Source of the DNA: Lachnoclostridium sp. UBA6475
GTDB lineage: Bacteria; Bacillota; Clostridia; Lachnospirales; Lachnospiraceae
Direction of reading: 5' to 3'
DNA length: 5,823 bases
NCBI GenBank assembly: GCA_002435545.1
Contig: DJNB01000066.1
Location: 10,559-16,381, forward strand
In this document: positions 1 to 5,246 of the stretch, one piece after another
Numbering within the stretch: position 1 is the first letter of the stretch
Layout of the letters: each line of letters opens with the position of its first letter
The notes under the pieces: model-generated
What the model was told of the DNA's origin: nothing
Seen by the model: the letters and a program-made list of their open reading frames with translations, nothing else
Databases searched by the model: none
Made by a program: the position numbers and the translations under genes

Positions 1-213
1 AGGCGCCGGTGTCACCGCCGGAGCGGCTGTTGGACTTGCTGCCGGGCTAACTGTCGGGTCGGTTATCGGGTCTTTTGCGGGACTGGCTCCCGGAGTGGCA
101 ATCGGGTTAGCTGTCGGACTGACCGGCGGCTGTGGAGCAGGTGTCTCCGGTATCTCCGTAGGTGCTGGAGTCATCGTCGGAATCGGCGTTTCTTCCGGCT
201 CTTCCACCGGCTG
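1..213 (-). repeat. Low-complexity Pro/Thr/Ser/Ala stalk
   Basis: Residues 985-1055 consist mostly of Pro with Thr, Ala, Ser and Glu, with prolines about every two to four positions (TPIPTMTPAP, then P-T-A, P-A-A-S-P units). At the DNA level this is a GC-rich, degenerate short-period repeat, richer in GC than the rest of the gene. Such stalks commonly span the peptidoglycan or precede a sortase signal. The window ends inside the stalk, so the anchor type cannot be seen. Confidence 0.85.
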
Positions 214-3165
214 TATTTTTTTCTTAATATCCACTGTAATTTGTCCTTCCCACAGTAAATAATTGTTTTGGTCTTCCGGTTCATAAATCACGGAAACCTC
301 GTACACGCCCTCGCCAATGGATTCTTCCGGATTTTTCCACTTCCACCCCAGCGGAAGTCCAATTTCTTTCAGACATATCGTATCCTCTTCGATCTGTGTC
401 TGAATATAGGGAACATTTACTGGTGGAACCGCCTTTTCCACCGTTAATGGAATCTTATCATATACCGTCTGATAATGCTCCGGATCCTCCGGTTCATAGT
501 AGGCTTCATAACTCTGTTGCCCGGCTTCCGGTACAATGGATGCGTCTGACCAATTCCAGCGGCTTGGTAAGACAATCTGTCCCAGTGTCTGTTTCGGGTC
601 GTAAGATACTGCATCCAGAACCGGAATGACATAGTCCGGCTTTCTTTTTAAAACTACCACTTCCATGTCTCTTACGATTTCCTGATCTTTATAAATGATT
701 TTAAGTTTATGTGATCCTGTTTTTCCGGGTATTACAGTCTCATCCGGCCAGCGGTATTTTACATCCGGATTCTTTCCAACAAATCCTTTACTTCCCAAAG
801 TTTCCCCATAAACGATCTCAAACGGTTCCGGATAAGGAACCACATCTACTTTTTGCCGGATCTGAAACATATTCCAATCCAGTTCTTGTGAACTCAGGTA
901 ACTCCAGTCGTAGTTTCTCATGTCCTTTGGCCGAAAGATAAGAGTATATTCCGACTTGTCCTGTGATACTTTTTCTTCCGGTTTGGCCCAATAGAAATCC
1001 CCCACATCCTGCTTATCCCATGTTATTTTAGACTTTTCAAGTTCGTCCCCCTGTGCCAGAAATCCTGTTGTCACCTGCGGGAGTTCTCCCTTCTTTCTCT
1101 GAATGGAAATGGTAATGTTTCGCACGATGTTTCCACTGCCGGCATCATATCCCTTTACCTGGCTGTAGTCGTAATTCTTCTTATCGTAGGGCTTGTACCA
1201 TATCTTCGCCTGGGTATCATCTACCGTCGGAACATACGATGGATTGTCCCAGGAAAATACCCCTAGGGAATCCTGCATACTTGTTGATGGTATTTTTGCC
1301 AGTGTGGTTCCATACACTGCCTGACTCATTTTCGGAAAAGTAACCTCGGTAATCACTTTTCTTTTTATCTCAATCTGCTGTTTTCCCGTAACCGTCCCAT
1401 ACCCTGTTTTCGTCACTTGATAATAGACGGTATATATGCCTGTATTCGTGTATTTTGGTGATTCTACACTTGTATACTGCCCTGCCGCAGTACCATATCG
1501 GATCTGCGCGCCCGCCAGTCCTTCTACCGTGATTCCGTGACTTTTTCCATCGTATATACCGCTGTATCCGTTTGCCACCACAGGCATCGTTCCCTGCACG
1601 ATAGTAACCTTTGCACTTCCCGTTACGGTGATATAATTCGGTTTTGCCACCTGATAATATACCGTATAATTTCCGGGAAGCGTATACACCGGAGCCGTCT
1701 TTAATGTGTACTCTCCACTTTTTGTACCATAAGTTACAGTAACACCCGCCGGAACCTGTAATGTAATCCCATGCGCTTTTCCATCATATATCCCCTGATA
1801 ACTCTGTGCGGCTACCCCGGTCATGGAAATTTTGCGGATAACAAATGAAATCTTTTTGGTTCCACTATAATTTCCAACTCCGGTAATTGTAACGGCTGCT
1901 GTCCCTGCATTGGTATTATTACTGTAAGATATGGTATAATCTGTTTTCTCCGTCAATTGTATATTTCCATAATATACTTTAGGAACCGGGCAGATTGCTT
2001 TCCCGGTATAATTTACATCCGGAACTGCACTTACTGTACAATCTTCCATCTGCTGCGCCACCTTGTCTCCAATCTTCAAATTTCCCCAGCATCCGGCAAA
2101 ATGAAGATTTCCACTATTCCATCCTGTGGAAAGATACTCCCGGATCAGATGTTCATTCCCGGCCGTGTAATTTACCGAAAGTCCTCCGCCTGCGGCACCG
2201 AGAAACTGTCCTTTGACAGAGGGATCATCCACCGCTGTCGTACCAGCTAATTTTGTATACTTCGACTCGTCATTTATAATTGCATAAATGGTAAACGACC
2301 CCTTCGCCTGACGGCAGTTTGCATAACATCCCGACATATTGATCACCGATGGCGGAATATCCGGTACAGCTGTCAGGTTCACGCACTCCGCAAACATCTG
2401 ACTTATATTTTCTATTTTTCCCGGTAATGCCGATGCCGTTTTTAACGCCTGACAGCCGTAAAAACATTGCGCTGCCTCCGTGACACTTTCCGGAAGCACC
2501 GGAGAACGAGTCAGATTTTTACACAAGGAAAACATTCCTGTAACATCGGTAACTCCCATAGGAATCGAGATCGGCTCCGTGATCGCCGTCTCCTGCAAGA
2601 GATACGAATAATCTTTCACCAATGTTGTCTCAATCTGCGGAAGCCTCGTCAATGCCGTACAGCCTTGAAAAAGCCCCTGCATATTTTTTACATTTTTTGG
2701 AATTTTGATCGTTTGGTTCAAACTGGTGCATTTTTCAAATGTCCGTTCCATCGTCTCCGTAGAGACCGGAATCTTTCCGATCAAGCGCAGAGAACTGCAT
2801 TTTCTGAATGTCTGTGTGAGGTTGCGTATCCCCTCCGGGAGATCACTTACACTTTGAAGATTCGAACACCCTTCAAAATAATTTGTCAGATCTCCATCTG
2901 TTACATTCGTCATCTCAAACGATACTGCTTTTATATCCCGCTGATAATCCAGCCACGGAATTTTATTGCTTTGAAATGATGGAAACGCACCGGTCCCACG
3001 AAACACAAGAGTTCCCTGTGCATCCAATTCCCACCGGATCTGTCCAATTGTCCCGGAAGCCTGGCTGGCTGCATAGACAACAATGCCATTTCCACCAAGA
3101 TTTCCGATAAATACGGCTGCCAATAACAGCAGTACGATCAGTCGTTTTTGTAATTTCTTAACCAT
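1..3165 (-). CDS. Large secreted repeat protein: BspA-like LRRs, MBG/Ig-like modules, Pro-rich stalk (3' end outside window)
   Basis: The frame is open from an ATG at 3165 to the window edge, giving 1055 codons with no stop; the C-terminus is missing. Residues 1-32 form a signal peptide (basic KKLQKR, then a Leu-rich core, likely cut after VYA). Residues 97-284 hold eight 23-residue BspA/DUF285-like leucine-rich repeats, each centred on F-x-x-C-x-x-L. Residues 374-444 resemble an MBG-like module (NYTGKA, DYTISYSNN, GVGNYSGT). Residues 455-522 and 533-600 are a duplicated YDGK-HGIT / YTVYYQV module. Residues 603-981 are diverged Ig-like modules with P-x-D-x-x-N-Y ends, and 985-1055 a Pro/Thr/Ala/Ser stalk. 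The protein is inferred to be surface-exposed, probably wall-anchored beyond the window, and to act in adhesion or ligand binding; no catalytic motif is visible. It has its own promoter and an AGGGAGG ribosome site five bases before the ATG. The exact ligand cannot be read from the sequence. Confidence 0.93.
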   Translation of the reverse strand, partial: MVKKLQKRLIVLLLLAAVFIGNLGGNGIVVYAASQASGTIGQIRWELDAQGTLVFRGTGAFPSFQSNKIPWLDYQRDIKAVSFEMTNVTDGDLTNYFEGCSNLQSVSDLPEGIRNLTQTFRKCSSLRLIGKIPVSTETMERTFEKCTSLNQTIKIPKNVKNMQGLFQGCTALTRLPQIETTLVKDYSYLLQETAITEPISIPMGVTDVTGMFSLCKNLTRSPVLPESVTEAAQCFYGCQALKTASALPGKIENISQMFAECVNLTAVPDIPPSVINMSGCYANCRQAKGSFTIYAIINDESKYTKLAGTTAVDDPSVKGQFLGAAGGGLSVNYTAGNEHLIREYLSTGWNSGNLHFAGCWGNLKIGDKVAQQMEDCTVSAVPDVNYTGKAICPVPKVYYGNIQLTEKTDYTISYSNNTNAGTAAVTITGVGNYSGTKKISFVIRKISMTGVAAQSYQGIYDGKAHGITLQVPAGVTVTYGTKSGEYTLKTAPVYTLPGNYTVYYQVAKPNYITVTGSAKVTIVQGTMPVVANGYSGIYDGKSHGITVEGLAGAQIRYGTAAGQYTSVESPKYTNTGIYTVYYQVTKTGYGTVTGKQQIEIKRKVITEVTFPKMSQAVYGTTLAKIPSTSMQDSLGVFSWDNPSYVPTVDDTQAKIWYKPYDKKNYDYSQVKGYDAGSGNIVRNITISIQRKKGELPQVTTGFLAQGDELEKSKITWDKQDVGDFYWAKPEEKVSQDKSEYTLIFRPKDMRNYDWSYLSSQELDWNMFQIRQKVDVVPYPEPFEIVYGETLGSKGFVGKNPDVKYRWPDETVIPGKTGSHKLKIIYKDQEIVRDMEVVVLKRKPDYVIPVLDAVSYDPKQTLGQIVLPSRWNWSDASIVPEAGQQSYEAYYEPEDPEHYQTVYDKIPLTVEKAVPPVNVPYIQTQIEEDTICLKEIGLPLGWKWKNPEESIGEGVYEVSVIYEPEDQNNYLLWEGQITVDIKKKIQPVEEPEETPIPTMTPAPTEIPETPAPQPPVSPTANPIATPGASPAKDPITDPTVSPAASPTAAPAVTPAP
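223..1359 (-). repeat. Array of diverged Trp/Tyr-rich Ig-like modules
   Basis: Residues 603-981 contain roughly five degenerate units of about 70-90 residues. Four end with a related signature: YKPYDKKNYDY (657-667), FRPKDMRNYDW (744-754), YEPEDPEHY (890-898) and YEPEDQNNY (961-969). Upstream of these signatures lie aromatic W-D, Y-W, W-N-W and W-K-W positions. The unit around residues 786-838 (YGETLG, then YRWPDE) keeps the front half but lacks the P-x-D-x-x-N-Y end. No enzyme motif is seen. The units are inferred to be beta-sandwich modules projecting the N-terminal repeats from the cell. Confidence 0.65.
1366..1803 (-). repeat. Tandem pair of YDG/MBG-like modules (two 68-residue copies)
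   Basis: Residues 455-522 and 533-600 align without gaps over 68 positions, with about 37 identities counted by eye. Shared blocks are G-I-Y-D-G-K-x-H-G-I-T, Y-G-T-x-x-G-x-Y-T, Y-T-V-Y-Y-Q-V-x-K and T-V-T-G. The codons have diverged, so the duplication is not recent. The blocks match YDG/MBG-type Ig-like domains of secreted Firmicutes proteins. Confidence 0.8.
1834..2046 (-). other. MBG-like beta-sandwich module in the large surface protein
   Basis: Residues 374-444 carry a pattern common in Firmicutes surface proteins: a Y-T-G-K-x-I-x-P opening, then L-T-E-K-T-D-Y-T-I-S-Y, an N-N-T-N-A-G-T turn, and G-V-G-N-Y-S-G-T before a final F-V-I strand. Modules of this type are structural spacers or binding units of the immunoglobulin fold. 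Assignment is by recognition of the motif order, not by a search. Confidence 0.7.
2326..2877 (-). repeat. Eight tandem 23-residue LRR-like repeats with cysteine ladder
   Basis: Residues 97-280 of the large surface protein divide into units of 23, 23, 23, 24, 22, 23, 23 and 23 residues. Each starts near F-x-x-C, followed by a Leu at C+3 and an I/L-P pair mid-unit; some units end with N-M or T-G-M. Cysteines fall at 100, 123, 146, 169, 215, 238, 261 and 284, an exact 23-residue period except that the fifth unit (from residue 190, LQETA) has no Cys. The pattern resembles the BspA-type and DUF285 leucine-rich repeats of bacterial surface proteins, where such residues line the inside of the solenoid. 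The copies differ at the protein level, so this is an old duplication. Confidence 0.85.
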
Positions 3166-3170
3166 AGAAT

Positions 3171-3177
3171 CCTCCCT
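3171..3177 (-). promoter_or_regulatory. Ribosome binding site of the large surface protein
   Basis: On the minus strand AGGGAGG lies five bases upstream of the ATG at 3165. This spacing and strength fix the start, which also gives a complete signal peptide. Confidence 0.85.
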
Positions 3178-3231
3178 TTGCATTTTTGTTTTGAACCAAT
3201 CATCCGGATCCAGAAATGATTTTCTTCTTCC

Positions 3232-3254
3232 TCTCAAATTCTTAAAATCTGAGA
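3232..3254 (-). other. 5' leader hairpin before the large surface protein
   Basis: On the minus strand TCTCAGATT pairs with AATTTGAGA around a five-base TTAAG loop, giving nine pairs with one G-U. It begins about three bases after the transcription start predicted from the promoter at 3264-3292. No U-run follows it and the coding start is about 70 bases away, so it looks like a transcript-end or stability element, not a terminator. No function is demonstrated. Confidence 0.4.
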
Positions 3255-3263
3255 TTGATTTAG

Positions 3264-3292
3264 ATTATATATGGCATGCTAAGAAAATGCAA
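3264..3292 (-). promoter_or_regulatory. Sigma-A-like promoter for the large surface protein
   Basis: On the minus strand TTGCAT (3287-3292) is followed after exactly 17 bases by a consensus TATAAT (3264-3269). The -35 box matches only TTG of TTGACA, but the -10 is perfect and the surroundings are AT-rich. The predicted start near 3257 leaves a leader of about 90 bases. It sits between the upstream gene's terminator and the ribosome site, supporting independent transcription. Confidence 0.65.
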
Positions 3293-3338
3293 GAGGGTCG
3301 GCAGGCGGCTATCGGACACTTTATCCCAATTACGAAAA

Positions 3339-3379
3339 CAGACCCGTCTTCCCTCCATTTTTAAAGGAAAACGGGTCTG
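3339..3379 (-). terminator. Intrinsic terminator after the Big_2-GDPD gene
   Basis: On the minus strand CAGACCCGTTTTCC pairs with GGAAGACGGGTCTG, giving 14 pairs including one G-U, with a 13-base loop, followed directly by TTTT. The stem begins 16 bases after the TAA at 3396-3398. The plus-strand reading has one mismatch and a T-run set three bases off the stem, so weak two-way function is possible, but no plus-strand gene needs it. Confidence 0.85.
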
Positions 3380-3395
3380 AAATTTTTTATTACTT

Positions 3396-5033
3396 TTACT
3401 GCGGATTTAACAGATACTCCGTAGTAATCATGTCAACATGATAATTATTATCCAGTTCATACGCTTTTTCCAGGCTGTTGACTGTCCATACATTCACTTT
3501 TCTTCCTGCCATCTGCAAGCGATATACATCCGATGCTGTCACCAGTGACAGGCGGCTGTCGAGGTCGATCTGATTGTTAATACACCAGCTGAGAATCTCC
3601 GAGCTGACCGGCGTATTTTTATTTGACTCTTCCGCTCCATATACATATTGAAGCTGCGAGGACTCCACTCCGGCAATTGTCTGTAATGTCAACAGATTGC
3701 TTTGATACATACTGATAAAATAAGTCTGGTTGAGAAGTCCCTGATCTTTTACCAGTTTTACAATCTTTTTCAAATCCTCCGCTTTGAGCATTTCTTTTAT
3801 TTCAATGAACGGATGAACCTCTTCGTCTTTCTTCATTACCTGCAGATATTCGGTAAGCGTCGGCATTGTCAGTTTTTCATAAGAATCAATATTTGCGCCG
3901 TTGATCATATGATATTTTTTGATCTGCTGTGCCGTCAGAGACGCAATATCCAATGGATAGCCAAATATCCGTTTAAGGCTGGCGTCATGAGAAACCATGA
4001 ATTCTCCATCCAATGTTTTCCATATATCACATTCCACTCCATAGAAATGATTTTCAACTGCCTTCTCGAATGCCGGAATCGAATTTTCCGGTGCTTCGGA
4101 AGAAAGCCCGCGATGAGCGATCAATTTTTGTTTTGAAACTTTCATACGGAACACCTCCACATTTATACTTGCCGTCGAGTGGCCGTCCACCGCATCCACC
4201 CGGATCGTCGCATTTCCTTCCTCCACGCCGGTCACCACTCCGCTGGCTGATACTACTGCCACTGACGGATTGGTGCTGGTATACCGCAGCGCTTTATTGG
4301 ATGCATTGGCAGGCTGCACACTGGCAGACACACCAAACGTCTTTCCTTTTTCCAATCGTTTACCGGTTGTGCCACCATTTATTATTATATTTTTCGTTGA
4401 AATCTTCGTCTGAATAACAAAACTTCCGGTCTTCTGTGTGCCATCCTGGCTCTTCGCCGTGATAACCGCTTCTCCCTTTGCCTTTGCCGCCACGATCCCC
4501 TGTGCGGAAACCGATACGACAGCCGGATTGGAAGACTCATACGTAAGTTTTTTATCTGTCGCATTTTGTGGAAGGACGACCGGTTCAAGTTTCAATTTCT
4601 GCCCCACTTCCACTTCCTGGGTTTTCACGGTAAATCCGACCGTTGTCACCTTACGGCCGACTGTCACCTGAATCTTTGCCTTTTTCTTAGAACCCTCTTT
4701 TGCTTTCAGCCATATATTGGCTTTCCCGTATCTTTTTCCCCGGATCAGTCCTTTTTTCGATACCGTCACAATTTTTTTATTGGATGATTTCCAGATCACC
4801 TTTTTCTTTAATGACTTCGGTTTCACTTTCGCCTTTAACTGAAATTTCTCTTTTTTATTGATCAATAAACTCTTTCCTGCATTCTGAATCGTGATTGTCT
4901 TTATTTTCTTTTCCTTCGTTTTTTTTGCATCAACAGGCTGTGCCGACATCAAACACACCATCCCTGCCATTGCCAGTACCATTATCATGGCTCTATACAT
5001 CCTAAGTCTCATCCTAATCCATCTCCTGCACAT
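3396..5033 (-). CDS. Secreted glycerophosphodiester phosphodiesterase with three N-terminal Big_2-like domains
   Basis: This 545-residue protein has a signal peptide (hydrophobic core about residues 15-31, likely cut after VDA at 36). Three Big_2-like Ig domains follow at about 45-125, 130-208 and 212-295, each with the W/Y-x-S-S/T-N-x-x-x-V-x-V-S-x-x-G core; the W-K-S-S-N, Y-E-S-S-N-P and Y-T-S-T-N-P turns mark them. The C-terminal GDPD domain (303-542) keeps the family hallmarks: H-R-G at 307-309, A-P-E-N-S, metal ligands E334 and D336 in ECD, H349-D350, the E-I-K strand at 411-413, and V-W-T-V-N near 514. The family hydrolyses glycerophosphodiesters to glycerol-3-phosphate and an alcohol. 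The exported location suggests lipid head groups or glycerol-phosphate polymers as substrate (inference). It is flanked by its own promoter and terminator. Two starts are possible, ATG 5033 or ATG 5012; both leave the signal peptide intact. Confidence 0.93.
   Translation of the reverse strand: MCRRWIRMRLRMYRAMIMVLAMAGMVCLMSAQPVDAKKTKEKKIKTITIQNAGKSLLINKKEKFQLKAKVKPKSLKKKVIWKSSNKKIVTVSKKGLIRGKRYGKANIWLKAKEGSKKKAKIQVTVGRKVTTVGFTVKTQEVEVGQKLKLEPVVLPQNATDKKLTYESSNPAVVSVSAQGIVAAKAKGEAVITAKSQDGTQKTGSFVIQTKISTKNIIINGGTTGKRLEKGKTFGVSASVQPANASNKALRYTSTNPSVAVVSASGVVTGVEEGNATIRVDAVDGHSTASINVEVFRMKVSKQKLIAHRGLSSEAPENSIPAFEKAVENHFYGVECDIWKTLDGEFMVSHDASLKRIFGYPLDIASLTAQQIKKYHMINGANIDSYEKLTMPTLTEYLQVMKKDEEVHPFIEIKEMLKAEDLKKIVKLVKDQGLLNQTYFISMYQSNLLTLQTIAGVESSQLQYVYGAEESNKNTPVSSEILSWCINNQIDLDSRLSLVTASDVYRLQMAGRKVNVWTVNSLEKAYELDNNYHVDMITTEYLLNPQ
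4650..4925 (-). other. Strongly cationic, lysine-rich first Big_2 domain
   Basis: Residues 37-128 of the GDPD protein, the mature N-terminus and first Big_2-like domain, contain 31 Lys and 3 Arg but only 3 Glu and no Asp, a net charge near +31 in 92 residues. The next two Big_2 domains are far less basic. A Big_2 core is still visible (W-K-S-S-N at 81-85, V-T-V-S-K-K-G at 89-95). The segment is inferred to bind anionic envelope polymers. Confidence 0.75.
5023..5027 (-). promoter_or_regulatory. Ribosome site candidate that bears on the GDPD start
   Basis: AGGAG on the minus strand lies ten bases before the ATG at 5012 (residue 8 of the long form). The long form's ATG at 5033 has only AGGA (5038-5041) with a short four-base spacer. 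Neither spacing is ideal; the stronger site favours the 538-residue form starting M-R-L-R-M-Y-R, but the long form cannot be excluded. Confidence 0.45.
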
Positions 5034-5075
5034 AATTTCCTATATTCTTACTATAACTGCGATCTGTTACATTTT

Positions 5076-5091
5076 CGTGTCAATGCACACG
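5076..5091 (-). other. Small hairpin at the predicted GDPD transcript start
   Basis: On the minus strand CGTGT and ACACG flank a six-base GCATTG loop. The structure coincides with the start expected about seven bases after the -10 box at 5098-5103. It could be a 5'-end stability hairpin or an operator; five pairs is weak evidence. Confidence 0.25.
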
Positions 5092-5097
5092 GTATTT

Positions 5098-5126
5098 ATT
5101 GTCTCACGTTCATTTTCAAAAGTCAA
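5098..5126 (-). promoter_or_regulatory. Sigma-A-like promoter for the Big_2-GDPD gene
   Basis: On the minus strand TTGACT (5121-5126, five of six to consensus) is followed after 17 bases by GACAAT (5098-5103, four of six). It lies downstream of the deacetylase terminator and about 65-85 bases before the two possible GDPD starts, which fits a separate transcription unit. Confidence 0.55.
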
Positions 5127-5136
5127 TACCTGCTGT

Positions 5137-5164
5137 AAGAAAGATTCGTTTTTTTGTCTTTCTT
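5137..5164. repeat. Inverted repeat just upstream of the GDPD promoter
   Basis: AAGAAAGA (5137-5144) and TCTTTCTT (5157-5164) are perfect eight-base arms around a 12-base T-rich centre on the plus strand. The repeat ends ten bases upstream of the -35 box, a place typical for an activator site. It is purine/pyrimidine-biased and could be chance, or a second weak structure after the deacetylase terminator. Confidence 0.3.
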
Positions 5165-5187
5165 CCCCCGCTTCATCACAGCCAAAA

Positions 5188-5213
5188 AGAGACATTGCTT
5201 TTCCAATGTCTCT
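5188..5213 (-). terminator. Intrinsic terminator after the polysaccharide deacetylase gene
   Basis: On the minus strand AGAGACATTG pairs perfectly with CAATGTCTCT around a six-base GAAAAG loop, and TTTTT overlaps and follows the 3' arm. The stem begins about 33 bases after the TAA at 5247-5249. This separates the deacetylase from the GDPD gene. Confidence 0.88.
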
Positions 5214-5246
5214 TCCGGCTAATAGAATTTCTGTATGTTATTTACA

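Noticed and set aside
1..213. Short GC-rich period repeats considered as a CRISPR or intergenic repeat array
   Set aside because: They are in frame and encode a Pro/Thr/Ala stalk with degenerate units; there are no constant repeats with unique spacers.
2467..2979. 170-residue plus-strand ORF
   Set aside because: It is wholly antisense to the LRR array of the surface protein, whose frame has clear repeats. Cys/Arg-rich composition is typical of a shadow frame.
3166..3263. Leader considered as a riboswitch
   Set aside because: At about 90 bases, with one simple hairpin, no conserved aptamer core recognised and no terminator/antiterminator pair, there is no support for a ligand-binding RNA.
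3083..3364. Plus-strand ORF crossing the intergenic region before the surface protein
   Set aside because: It runs through the terminator hairpin, promoter and ribosome site of minus-strand genes, and no domain or good start signal is seen.
3702..4417. Two overlapping plus-strand ORFs (3702-4136 and 4013-4417)
   Set aside because: Both are antisense to the conserved GDPD and Big_2 coding sequence and show no recognisable domain.
5078..5083. Perfect TTGACA box on the minus strand upstream of the GDPD gene
   Set aside because: No -10-like hexamer occurs at 16-18 bases; the nearest, TATAGT, is 22 bases away. The 17-base-spaced pair at 5098-5126 is a better promoter.
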